Under the pieces are notes generated by a model, which had not been told where the DNA came from, made no database searches, and was given only the letters and a program-made list of their open reading frames with translations. From positions 1-64,000 of the forward strand of contig JAFZTS010000067.1 of NCBI GenBank assembly GCA_017618715.1: a DNA stretch of 64,000 bases, given 5' to 3'. Positions 17,605 to 24,772 of the stretch are shown piece after piece; positions within the stretch are counted from its first letter, which is position 1; each line of letters starts with the position of its first letter. Both the position numbers and the translations under genes were made by a program. This stretch comes from Bacteroidales bacterium (GTDB lineage: Bacteria; Bacteroidota; Bacteroidia; Bacteroidales; UBA3663).

Positions 17605-17913
17605 TCAGGATTGTGTGGTTTCGTTACCGAGGAACTCCCGCAAATCGGCCGCGATGTTGGCCAGCGTGGCCTCTGTCGTCTCCAAGTTGGTGTTTTGGCT
17701 CTGCCTCAGGTACACCGATGCCAGATCGACGGCGGCCATGGCCATCACTCGCTCGGAGGAGATATTTGCGCCTCGGTATTTCGTACTATAGGCAATGAGT
17801 CTTCGGTTCACCATGCGGGCTGCCTCGCGAAAGATGGGCTCTTCCTGGGGCTCGACCCACAGGGGGTACATCGACTCCCCGACCTGTATATTGATTCTGA
17901 TCTTCTTATCCAT
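17605..17913 (-). CDS. zapA: Cell division protein ZapA
   Basis: The 102-residue protein from the ATG at 17913 begins MDKKIRINIQVG. It has the ZapA fold: a short N-terminal globular part with EPIFREAARMVNRRL, then a coiled-coil helix containing ERVMAMAAVDLASVYL. ZapA binds FtsZ and promotes Z-ring bundling. The frame extends upstream to 17937, but that would put the start deeper inside the coiled-coil gene. From 17913 the two genes overlap by 8 bases, a sign of translational coupling. Confidence 0.85.
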   Translation of the reverse strand: MDKKIRINIQVGESMYPLWVEPQEEPIFREAARMVNRRLIAYSTKYRGANISSERVMAMAAVDLASVYLRQSQNTNLETTEATLANIAADLREFLGNETTQS

Positions 17914-18205
17914 GTTGCAACGTTTCGATGCAAGCATCTATCTCGCTTACTATGGCGAGGTATTGCTCCTTCAACCGTTCCACCTGCTCGCGATTGCCTC
18001 CCGTCGCAGCCAGTCCGGTCTGGAGAGCCTGGTATTTTCTGTCGAGTTCGGCTTTCTCTTGCTCTAGCTTCTTGTACTTCGCCTTCTGTTCGTCCATTTG
18101 TCGTTCGAGATCCGTGACACGCGACTCTGCCACAAGGCAGCGTCGTTTGAGTTGGCCAATCAGTGTACGCAAGTCGCTGGTTAGTGTGCGAAAGTCTATG
18201 CTCAT
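17906..18205 (-). CDS. Small coiled-coil protein, ZapB-like
   Basis: The 99-residue protein is almost entirely a charged coiled coil (VTDLERQMDEQKAKYKKLEQ and onwards), followed by a short C-terminal helix containing EQYLAIVSEIDACIETLQ. The gene overlaps zapA by 8 bases and starts the zapA/rny/ricT/gldH run. A similar coiled-coil gene in front of zapA is common in Bacteroidota, and a ZapB-like partner role is a reasonable inference. Coiled coils give weak homology, so the name is tentative. Confidence 0.7.
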   Translation of the reverse strand: MSIDFRTLTSDLRTLIGQLKRRCLVAESRVTDLERQMDEQKAKYKKLEQEKAELDRKYQALQTGLAATGGNREQVERLKEQYLAIVSEIDACIETLQHG

Positions 18206-18257
18206 GACATAAAATTGTGTGCGAAGATAGGTATTTTTTTGTAATTGTCAAAATAAA

Positions 18258-18284
18258 AGCCCCGAATTTTACAAATTCAGGGCT
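18258..18284 (-). terminator. Terminator after the DUF3109 gene
   Basis: AGCCC-c-GAATTT pairs with AAATTC-a-GGGCT (one mismatch, 3-base loop). It is followed by TTTTATTTTG on the minus strand and ATTTTTCC on the plus strand. It lies 29 bases beyond the stop codon of the DUF3109 gene. Confidence 0.75.
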
Positions 18285-18312
18285 ATTTTTCCTTGTTTTC
18301 TGTCGTTTTTGC

Positions 18313-18954
18313 TCATAACATGCCGATTTTTTTCATTTCTTTGGCGCATATTTCCAGCTCGTCGTACCACTCTTTCCCGAACTTGCGTATCAGACCTTCG
18401 CGCACGCATTCGAAAACATGCACACCCGTCTTCCGACCCAGTTTCCGTGCACATCCGCACATCTTCGGTTGCGAGTCGTAGTTCACTGCCGTGTATTCGC
18501 CGATCTTCTTCAGGCGGATGGGGTAGAGCTGGCACGAGATGGGTTTGAGGAAGGGCGTCTTGCCGTCGCGATAACCAGGCAACGTCGTGAATCGACCTTC
18601 ACGGAAAGCCTTTTCGATGGCGCAGAGGCAGGCTCCTTTCAGCGGGACCTCGACATTCTCGTCGTTGTAGGTGCAGAACACGCAGTCGTGACCGTCCACG
18701 ACGGTGGTCACCCAGTCGCCCGCCTTATCCTTGAAGTAGGGGCCCACTTCGCGTAGTGTCTGTTGTCCTCGTGGCGTTAAGTCATCCCACACGATGGGGA
18801 TGACCTCCTGCATGGCCTTCAGCTCGTCCTCGTCGAGGGGCGCGCCGCTCTCGCCTTCGCTGTTGCAGCAGTTGCCCTTGCATACGCTGAGGTCACAGCA
18901 GAACTCCTCCGCGATTACGTCCTCGCTCACCAATGTTTCGCCAATATGAACCAT
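18313..18954 (-). CDS. DUF3109 family cysteine-rich protein
   Basis: The 213-residue protein has a cysteine-rich start (Cys19, 20, 25, 29, 30 in EEFCCDLSVCKGNCCNSEG). Further cysteines occur in DGHDCVFCTY, GACLCAIEKA, ISCQLYPIR and KMCGCARKLG. This is the DUF3109 pattern, related to YkgJ-type proteins that bind zinc or Fe-S clusters. Function is unknown. The frame is open to a TTG at 18981 inside a TTGTTAATTG-type repeat, but the ATG at 18954 gives the usual family start (MVHIGETLVS). Confidence 0.82.
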   Translation of the reverse strand: MVHIGETLVSEDVIAEEFCCDLSVCKGNCCNSEGESGAPLDEDELKAMQEVIPIVWDDLTPRGQQTLREVGPYFKDKAGDWVTTVVDGHDCVFCTYNDENVEVPLKGACLCAIEKAFREGRFTTLPGYRDGKTPFLKPISCQLYPIRLKKIGEYTAVNYDSQPKMCGCARKLGRKTGVHVFECVREGLIRKFGKEWYDELEICAKEMKKIGML

Positions 18955-18995
18955 GGTCAAATTACAATTAACAAATAACAATTAATTGAGGAGGG

Positions 18996-20099
18996 TTAGA
19001 GGTTGGCGATGAACTTCATCAGCTTGTCATAAATCTTCGGTGTATTGTCAAGGATGAAAAGAATCGCCTTAGGATACGCATTCTTTTCGAACACCGAAGC
19101 AAAGTGCGCAATGGCCTCTTGGTTCTTAGCCTTCTCCAGCATCTCATAGTATGCCAGCAGGTTGTTGGTGATCGTTGCCACGTCATCACCTTTGATGTCG
19201 CCCGCCTCCATATAGCGGAAGATGCCGTCATTGACGATGGCAAGCTGGTGCAACTTGTATTTGCTGAGCGCCGCCTTGCATTTGTTGAAGTTCAGCAGCA
19301 CCTCCATGCCCGAAAATACCTTGTTGCCTGTGATCGAGCCGAAGAAGCGGCTGGTGGCAGCCGGACCTATGATGCCTGCCACGAGTTTCTTGTGCAACTC
19401 GGTGAGCTCTTCCTTGCCTACGAGCACGTCCGACACCTTCTTCCACGCCCTTCGGTCGGGCGTCTTGTCAAGGCCCGTGTCGATACCCGCTTTCTGGCCC
19501 TCGTTGCCGTCGAGCCAAACGCCCTCGTTCTGGATGAACTCCACTACGCGGAAGTCGAGCTTTTCCCTTGATGCCCAAAGCAGCCATTCGTTCACTGTGG
19601 GACGAAAATTATAGATGTTGAAACGCGACACCAGCGCCGGGTCGAGGTCGGTGAGCTGGTATTCTTCGCCCGCATTCACTGCTGAGATGATGCGAGACCC
19701 CTCGGGTAGGAGGCGTCCCGCTAGCTTGCGGTTCAATGCAAGGTCCATGATGGTCTGCAGCACCTCTGGACGGGCGCGGTTCAATTCGTCGAGGAATAGC
19801 ACGATGGGCTCGTCGTGCAGCGGCCACCAGTAGGGTGGGATGAATTCGGTGCGCACGGTCACTTGACTTCCGTCCTTGCCCGTTGCAAACTCGGCCTTCG
19901 AAGGCAGACCAATCAGGTCGCCCGGGTCGGACATCTGTCCCAGGAACAGGGCCACCACCTTCATGCCTTTCGCTGAAAAGTATTGCGTGAGGATCTCGCT
20001 CTTTCCGATGCCATGTCGTCCCACCAGCATGATGTTTTGTGTGGCGGGAGTCTGGTCGAGGATTTCCAGTAGGTCTTGTGTCGTGATGTTGATACCCAT
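18996..20099 (-). CDS. MoxR-family AAA+ ATPase
   Basis: The 367-residue protein has Walker A GRHGIGKS (27-34), a Walker B with IVLFLDELNRARPEVLQ, and a sensor-type ISAVNAGEEYQL segment. The overall layout is MoxR/CbbQ-like. MoxR ATPases usually act as chaperones that insert cofactors or remodel a partner carrying a VWA domain. No VWA gene is adjacent; the only gene in the same unit is DUF3109, 41 bases downstream. It has its own good promoter (20122-20153). The substrate is unknown. Confidence 0.8.
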   Translation of the reverse strand: MGINITTQDLLEILDQTPATQNIMLVGRHGIGKSEILTQYFSAKGMKVVALFLGQMSDPGDLIGLPSKAEFATGKDGSQVTVRTEFIPPYWWPLHDEPIVLFLDELNRARPEVLQTIMDLALNRKLAGRLLPEGSRIISAVNAGEEYQLTDLDPALVSRFNIYNFRPTVNEWLLWASREKLDFRVVEFIQNEGVWLDGNEGQKAGIDTGLDKTPDRRAWKKVSDVLVGKEELTELHKKLVAGIIGPAATSRFFGSITGNKVFSGMEVLLNFNKCKAALSKYKLHQLAIVNDGIFRYMEAGDIKGDDVATITNNLLAYYEMLEKAKNQEAIAHFASVFEKNAYPKAILFILDNTPKIYDKLMKFIANL

Positions 20100-20121
20100 T
20101 TTCTTGTAATTTTACAGGGTG

Positions 20122-20153
20122 CAAAGATACGCCTAATTTGCGGGAAAAGCAAA
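20122..20153 (-). promoter_or_regulatory. Promoter of the MoxR/DUF3109 unit
   Basis: Minus-strand TATCTTTG (20122-20129) lies 20 bases from TTTG (20150-20153), an exact match to the Bacteroidota consensus and spacing. The predicted leader to the ATG at 20099 is short, about 15-20 bases. Confidence 0.8.
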
Positions 20154-20212
20154 TCTTTTCGAGCGAAAAATATGTTTTTGGACATGTTTTTCCAAAAAAA
20201 ATGGCAAAACAT

Positions 20213-20243
20213 TTTGCGTTTTCCCCGAAATTATCTATCTTTG
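20213..20243 (+). promoter_or_regulatory. Promoter of the dcuB-like gene
   Basis: TTTG (20213-20216), a 19-base spacer and TATCTTTG (20236-20243) match the consensus. The promoter is divergent from that of the MoxR gene about 60 bases away. The leader to the ATG at 20316 is about 65 bases. Confidence 0.8.
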
Positions 20244-20315
20244 CCCCAAAATTTGTGAGAGTAGAGAAATATATTACACATCCGTCATCTTTACAACCTT
20301 AAATATATTATTATT

Positions 20316-21656
20316 ATGTTCCTTATGATTCTTGAGCTGCTCATCGTATTAGGAGCGCTCTACGTAGGTTCACGCTACGGCAGCCTTGCCTTAGGTGCTA
20401 TTTCCGGCATCGGTTTGGCTATTCTCGTTTTCGGCTTCCACCTGAAGCCAGGTACCCCACCCACTGATGTCATCTACATCATCATCGCAGCCGTAACCTG
20501 CGCCGGCATGTTGCAGGCCGCCGGTGGTATGGATTGGATGATTCAGGTTGCAGAGAAGATGTTGCGTAAGCATCCCAACAACATTACCTTCCTTGCTCCC
20601 CTCTGCACCTTCTTCCTTACCGTGTTCGTTGGTACAGGTCACGTGGTTTACACCTTGATGCCAATTATCTGCGACATCGCCCTCAAGAAAGGCATTCGTC
20701 CCGAGCGTCCTTGTGGTGTAGCATCCATCGCCTCGCAGGTGGGTATCACCTGTTCGCCCATTGCTGCCGCCGTTGTTTCCTTCACGACGATTTCAGCAGC
20801 CAACGGTTTTGATGTCAGCAACCTCCAGGTCATCGGCATCACCATTCCTGCCTGTCTTTGCGGTTTGATGGCAGCCGCCCTTGCCAGCTACAAGCGTGGT
20901 CTCGACCTCGATAAGGATCCCGAGTTCCAGGCGCGTTGCCAGGATCCCGAGCTCTATCACTACATGTATGGCAACTCGGCAACCTTGCTCGATAAGGAGA
21001 TCACCCCAGAGGCCAAGCGTTCGGTGTACATCTTCCTCCTTGCCCTCGCCGTCATCGTCATCTTCTCTATCTGCCAGATTCTTGATTGTGATATTCGTCC
21101 AGTCTTTGACGAAAAGCCCTTGAAGATGAATCTCATCATCCAGATCGTCATGATTGCGGCTGCTGCATGTATGATTCTGTTTGCCAAGGCCAAGCCCAAG
21201 AAGGCCGTTTCGGGCGCTGTATGGCAGTCTGGTATGGTCGCTGTTGTAGCTATCTACGGCATCGCGTGGTTGGCCGATACCTATTTCAGCAACTACATGA
21301 CCGAGATGCAGGCAGGCCTCCAGGACATTGTAGCCAAATATCCTTGGGCCATCGCCTTCGCCTTCTTTGCAGTTTCCGTGCTTATCAACTCGCAGGGCGC
21401 AGTAGTTGTGGCCATGCTTCCATTGGCATATTCCTTGGGCATTGCAGGTCCGGTTCTCCTCGGCTTGCTGCCGTCGGTTTACGGATACTTCTTCATCCCG
21501 AACTATCCTTCGGATATTGCCACGGTGAACTTCGACCGTTCAGGCACAACCGTCATCGGTAAATATCTGTTGAACCACTCGTTCATGATGCCAGGCTTGA
21601 TTTCTGTAATCGTGTCCTGTCTCGTGGGCTACGGCCTCGTTTCGATTTTCTATTAA
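20316..21656 (+). CDS. dcuB: Anaerobic C4-dicarboxylate antiporter DcuA/DcuB family
   Basis: The 446-residue, highly hydrophobic protein matches DcuB in length and in characteristic segments: FGFHLKPGTPPTDVIYIIIA, AGMLQAAGGMDWMIQVAEKM, FVGTGHVVYTLMPIICDIA, SQVGITCSPIAAAVVS and RGLDLDKDPEFQ. Dcu carriers exchange fumarate or aspartate for succinate during fumarate respiration, which suits a succinate-producing anaerobe. It has its own promoter, and a strong hairpin terminator follows the stop codon. DcuA versus DcuB cannot be settled by eye. Confidence 0.92.
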   Translation: MFLMILELLIVLGALYVGSRYGSLALGAISGIGLAILVFGFHLKPGTPPTDVIYIIIAAVTCAGMLQAAGGMDWMIQVAEKMLRKHPNNITFLAPLCTFFLTVFVGTGHVVYTLMPIICDIALKKGIRPERPCGVASIASQVGITCSPIAAAVVSFTTISAANGFDVSNLQVIGITIPACLCGLMAAALASYKRGLDLDKDPEFQARCQDPELYHYMYGNSATLLDKEITPEAKRSVYIFLLALAVIVIFSICQILDCDIRPVFDEKPLKMNLIIQIVMIAAAACMILFAKAKPKKAVSGAVWQSGMVAVVAIYGIAWLADTYFSNYMTEMQAGLQDIVAKYPWAIAFAFFAVSVLINSQGAVVVAMLPLAYSLGIAGPVLLGLLPSVYGYFFIPNYPSDIATVNFDRSGTTVIGKYLLNHSFMMPGLISVIVSCLVGYGLVSIFY

Positions 21657-21681
21657 TCTTAATTTAAGATTAGAAGATATG

Positions 21682-21724
21682 GCCATCTCTGCATTTGCCC
21701 AGGCAAGCAGAGGTGGCTTGTTTT
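21682..21724 (+). terminator. Terminator after the dcuB-like gene
   Basis: An 11-bp stem (GCCATCTCTGC at 21682-21692 with GCAGAGGTGGC at 21707-21717, one G-U pair) encloses a second 5-bp stem (TTGCC/GGCAA), so the hairpin is nearly continuous. TTGTTTTA follows. A 9-bp palindrome TAATCTTAA/TTAAGATTA (21654-21672) precedes it, overlapping the dcuB stop region. The next gene's ATG lies only a few bases after the T run, at 21731. Confidence 0.8.
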
Positions 21725-21730
21725 AGAAAT

Positions 21731-22684
21731 ATGACATTAAAGCAGCTTTTGAAGGATTGGACACTCCCTGTATCGATGGCAGTGGGTGCCTTATCCTATA
21801 TACTGTTTACCCAGGTCGAAGCGTTGTATGACATGAAGGTGGCATTGGTGGGATTCATACCTTATCTGCTTCCGATGCTTATTTTTGTCATGCTCTTTTT
21901 CACTTATTGCAAGATTGAACCAAGGGAATTGAAGCCACGCCTCTGGCATCTATGGCTCATTCTGATTCAATTGATTGAGGTTGGGGTTGTATTATGGTGG
22001 TGCATGCAACATGAAGATTCGAAATGGATTCCAATTGGGGAGGCATTGTTGGCCTGCTTCATCTCGCCTATGGCAGCTGTCGGTGCTGTTGTGACACAGA
22101 AGATTGGAGGTAATACAGCGACAGCAACGACCTATACACTGATTTCTTCGACCTTTACAGCTATCATGGTGCCTTGGGTATATCCGCTTGTCGAACCTGG
22201 CATCAATATGACTTTCTCGGAACTGTTCCTCAGGATTCTTTATCGTGTCTTTCCGACTATTATGGCGCCTCTTGTCCTGGCACTGCTTTTATGGTGGCTG
22301 ATGCCAAAGGTAAAGATGTATATTGCAGAGAAGTCGAAGGACTATTCATTTTACCTTTGGGCAATATGTACGATGGTAAATACGGCACAGATTATTCGCT
22401 CCATCGTGGGCGCGCCAGGAAGTGGCAGCATTGTCATTTGGATCTTTGTAGCCATCGGCATTATTGTCTTTGCCCAATTCTTTGTGGGTAAGACCATCGG
22501 CAGCGTCTATGGAGACAGAATGGCTGCAGGACAAGGGTTGGCACAAAAGAATACCGTCTTGTCTATCTGGATGGCAATGTCATTCCTCAATCCTACAGCC
22601 GCTATTGGTCCGGGAGCCCATCTGTTATGGCAGAATCTCTTCAATTCCTGGCAGATTTATACGCATGGAAGGGAGACTAAATGA
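21731..22684 (+). CDS. BASS-like (bile acid:sodium symporter family) membrane transporter
   Basis: The 317-residue protein is nearly all membrane helices (about 9-10). It has a central GGNTATATTYTLISSTF stretch and a second-half GSIVIWIFVAIGIIVF segment, resembling the repeated crossover motifs of the BASS fold. Homologues in Bacteroidales are annotated only as transporters, and the substrate is unknown. I chose the ATG at 21731; the frame is open to 21695, but that region is the dcuB terminator. I see no clear promoter between the terminator and the start. Confidence 0.55.
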   Translation: MTLKQLLKDWTLPVSMAVGALSYILFTQVEALYDMKVALVGFIPYLLPMLIFVMLFFTYCKIEPRELKPRLWHLWLILIQLIEVGVVLWWCMQHEDSKWIPIGEALLACFISPMAAVGAVVTQKIGGNTATATTYTLISSTFTAIMVPWVYPLVEPGINMTFSELFLRILYRVFPTIMAPLVLALLLWWLMPKVKMYIAEKSKDYSFYLWAICTMVNTAQIIRSIVGAPGSGSIVIWIFVAIGIIVFAQFFVGKTIGSVYGDRMAAGQGLAQKNTVLSIWMAMSFLNPTAAIGPGAHLLWQNLFNSWQIYTHGRETK

Positions 22685-22693
22685 ACTATAATA

Positions 22694-22728
22694 AAACAGC
22701 GTTTGGAAGATAGTCCTAAACGCTGTTT
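22694..22728. terminator. Bidirectional terminator between convergent genes
   Basis: AAACAGCGTTT (22694-22704) pairs perfectly with AAACGCTGTTT (22718-22728); an inner GGA/TCC extends the stem past a bulge. It lies between the BASS-like gene (+) and the hemerythrin-LuxR gene (-). Confidence 0.8.
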
Positions 22729-22747
22729 AATCATAAAGTATAAGTTA

Positions 22748-23725
22748 TTATGTGTAGGAGAGATCCTTGATGTCTTCGATCGAAACTATTCCGTTGACGA
22801 TGGCATAGATGACGAGACCGGCAGGGGAGTGGATGCCGAGCTTGCGTGCAATGTTGCGTCGGTGAGTCAGTACAGTATGAATCGAGATGCAGAGATGGTC
22901 GGCAATCTCCTTGTTGGTCTGTCCTTTCACCACGCCTACGATGATATCTTTTTCGCGTTCACTGAGGGTGTCCTTTTCGAGGGCACTCTCAGTAAGTGTG
23001 TCATCCCCCGCTTCGTTGATATCGACCTGGCTCTCGAGCAGTGAGACGATGGGGATGAAGATGGTGTCCTCGAGCTGGGTGTGACTGTTGAGATCGGTTT
23101 CGAACTCGAATAGGTGAAGTAGGGCATCGTTGAGTTGCTCCTTGCGCGACGAGGTGGGACAGTAGCGGATGATGATGTTCTTCAAGTCGGACATCTTCTG
23201 GGCAATGAGTTTGTCGTGATCCTTATGGATGTGGTCATTCTCGAAATTCGCCAAGCAAGTATCCGCCTTGCGTTTTCCTTGAAGCAGACCATCCACGTAA
23301 CCGAAGAAGTGATCCGACTCGTAAGCCTGGTGCTTGGCGATTTCGGCCACGTAGTCGTCGAAGAATTTCAAGATCAGAAAGCCGATTTCGTTTTGGGTTG
23401 AGCAATCCACCGCATCCACAAACTCCCTGCGGATGCTCGGGAGCATGAAGTCGAGGAAGAAATTGTGGCTGTTGCGCAGGTAGGTCAGCAGGCTGCCCAC
23501 ATTGAGCGAAGTGTATTCGTCAAACGACGGCTTGATACCCTGGCTGATGAAGTTGCAAACGGCAATGAACGTCTCCGTATCCACGTTGTTCTCCTTGCAA
23601 ACCTCATCAACGCATTTGTCGCCAAAGCCAAGCGCGATGCCGAATCGGCTCAGTACCTGTAGCAGTTTGAAGTCGTCGCTGATAAGCTCAGACAATGAGT
23701 CATTCCTCTTGTATTTGTGTCCCAT
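22748..23725 (-). CDS. Hemerythrin-domain LuxR-type transcription regulator
   Basis: The 325-residue protein combines three parts. Residues 1-60 are helical and resemble the ScdA/DUF542-like N-terminus of iron-sulfur repair proteins (RFGIALGFGDKCVDEVCKEN). Residues 80-232 look like a four-helix hemerythrin domain, with candidate ligands His87, His132, His167/His170, His215 and Glu219. Residues 252-310 are a LuxR/GerE helix-turn-helix (LSEREKDIIVGVVKGQTNKE). A diiron centre linked to DNA binding suggests sensing of O2, NO or redox state (inference). There is no receiver domain. The gene starts 2 bases after the K+ channel stop codon, so the two are co-transcribed. Confidence 0.8.
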   Translation of the reverse strand: MGHKYKRNDSLSELISDDFKLLQVLSRFGIALGFGDKCVDEVCKENNVDTETFIAVCNFISQGIKPSFDEYTSLNVGSLLTYLRNSHNFFLDFMLPSIRREFVDAVDCSTQNEIGFLILKFFDDYVAEIAKHQAYESDHFFGYVDGLLQGKRKADTCLANFENDHIHKDHDKLIAQKMSDLKNIIIRYCPTSSRKEQLNDALLHLFEFETDLNSHTQLEDTIFIPIVSLLESQVDINEAGDDTLTESALEKDTLSEREKDIIVGVVKGQTNKEIADHLCISIHTVLTHRRNIARKLGIHSPAGLVIYAIVNGIVSIEDIKDLSYT

Positions 23726-23727
23726 AT

Positions 23728-24588
23728 TTATTGTTTTTTCTCAATGGACTCAAGCGCCGAGCCGCAGTATTTGCAGTATAGCGCATCCTTGTCGTGTCCG
23801 ATTCTTCCGCAGTTCGGGCAGACGCGGCGAATCTGTTTCTTCGTATTCTTCACCATCTCCGATGTCACGATGGCAGGGGGCACGGCCATCGTTGTATAAC
23901 CCAGCAACATCACCAGCGTGCTGAAGAATCGTCCCACGCTTGTCACTGGTGTGATGTCGCCATAACCAACCGTCGTCATCGTTACCACTGCCCAATAGAT
24001 GCTTGTCGGGATGTCGGTGTATTGTGAACCCTCTACGCCATTTTCTACGATGAACATCACCGTGCCCAGGCAGATGACCACGATCACCACGAAGAGAAAG
24101 AAGATGACCATCTTGTTCAGCGAGTTTCTGATCGACTTCAGCAGCAGGTGGCCCTCTTCGAGAAACGCGAACAGTTTGAAGATGCGGAACACTCGGATCA
24201 ATCGGAACGACCTCAAAAGGAGCATGTAACGTGCGCCGTGCAGGAAGAAACCTAAGTACATTGGCAGGATCGACACCAGGTCGATGATGCCGAAGAAGCT
24301 CAGGGCATAAGCGCGGGGCTTCGGCGAACAATAGAGGCGCACGATGTATTCGATGGTGAAGAAGATCGTGAGCACGTATTCCAACACCACAAACGAGGCC
24401 AGAATCCACGGATGGCCGCGAAAAAGAGAGTCGCACATCACGATCAGGATGCTTAGGATAATCGCAATGATCAGAATGATGTCAAATTTCTTACCTGCCT
24501 CAGTCTCGCTGCCGAAGACGATTTTGTAGAGCTTGTCCTTCAGCTCCTGATTGGCCATTAGATTATGCCAGCGTTGTTTTAATGTCAT
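23728..24588 (-). CDS. Voltage-gated-type potassium channel with C-terminal zinc ribbon
   Basis: The 286-residue protein has six membrane segments with an S4-like helix (RSFRLIRVFRIFK, 126-138) and the K+ selectivity filter TTVGYGD (205-211). After the last helix (about 225-242) comes a short tail with a zinc ribbon: Cys257, Cys260, Cys272 and Cys275 in CPNC...CKYC. Six-helix channels of this kind set membrane potential or K+ flux. The zinc ribbon could bind metal or a partner. It is the first gene of a two-gene unit with the hemerythrin-LuxR regulator. Confidence 0.88.
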   Translation of the reverse strand: MTLKQRWHNLMANQELKDKLYKIVFGSETEAGKKFDIILIIAIILSILIVMCDSLFRGHPWILASFVVLEYVLTIFFTIEYIVRLYCSPKPRAYALSFFGIIDLVSILPMYLGFFLHGARYMLLLRSFRLIRVFRIFKLFAFLEEGHLLLKSIRNSLNKMVIFFLFVVIVVICLGTVMFIVENGVEGSQYTDIPTSIYWAVVTMTTVGYGDITPVTSVGRFFSTLVMLLGYTTMAVPPAIVTSEMVKNTKKQIRRVCPNCGRIGHDKDALYCKYCGSALESIEKKQ

Positions 24589-24607
24589 AGCGATAGGAAT
24601 TATGATG

Positions 24608-24642
24608 CAAAGATAGTCGATTTTGTAATATGATGGTGCAAA
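24608..24642 (-). promoter_or_regulatory. Promoter of the channel/regulator unit
   Basis: Minus-strand TATCTTTG (24608-24615) is a perfect -7 element. The nearest TTTG (24639-24642) is 23 bases upstream, slightly longer than usual spacing. The leader to the ATG at 24588 would be short. Confidence 0.6.
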
Positions 24643-24683
24643 AATGGTACAAAATCACCCCAAATTTATAGAAATTCATCTTT

Positions 24684-24718
24684 TTTGCATTATGATGTCA
24701 GTTTTTTCCCTATCTTTG
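24684..24718 (+). promoter_or_regulatory. Promoter of the DASS transporter gene
   Basis: TATCTTTG (24711-24718) follows TTTG (24684-24687) at 23 bases. A start site just after 24720 rules out translation from the upstream start at 24644 and supports the ATG at 24773. Confidence 0.6.
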
Positions 24719-24772
24719 CACACGTTAAACGATGCTTTCCCGCAACACTTACTTATCACTTATATTTTAAAC

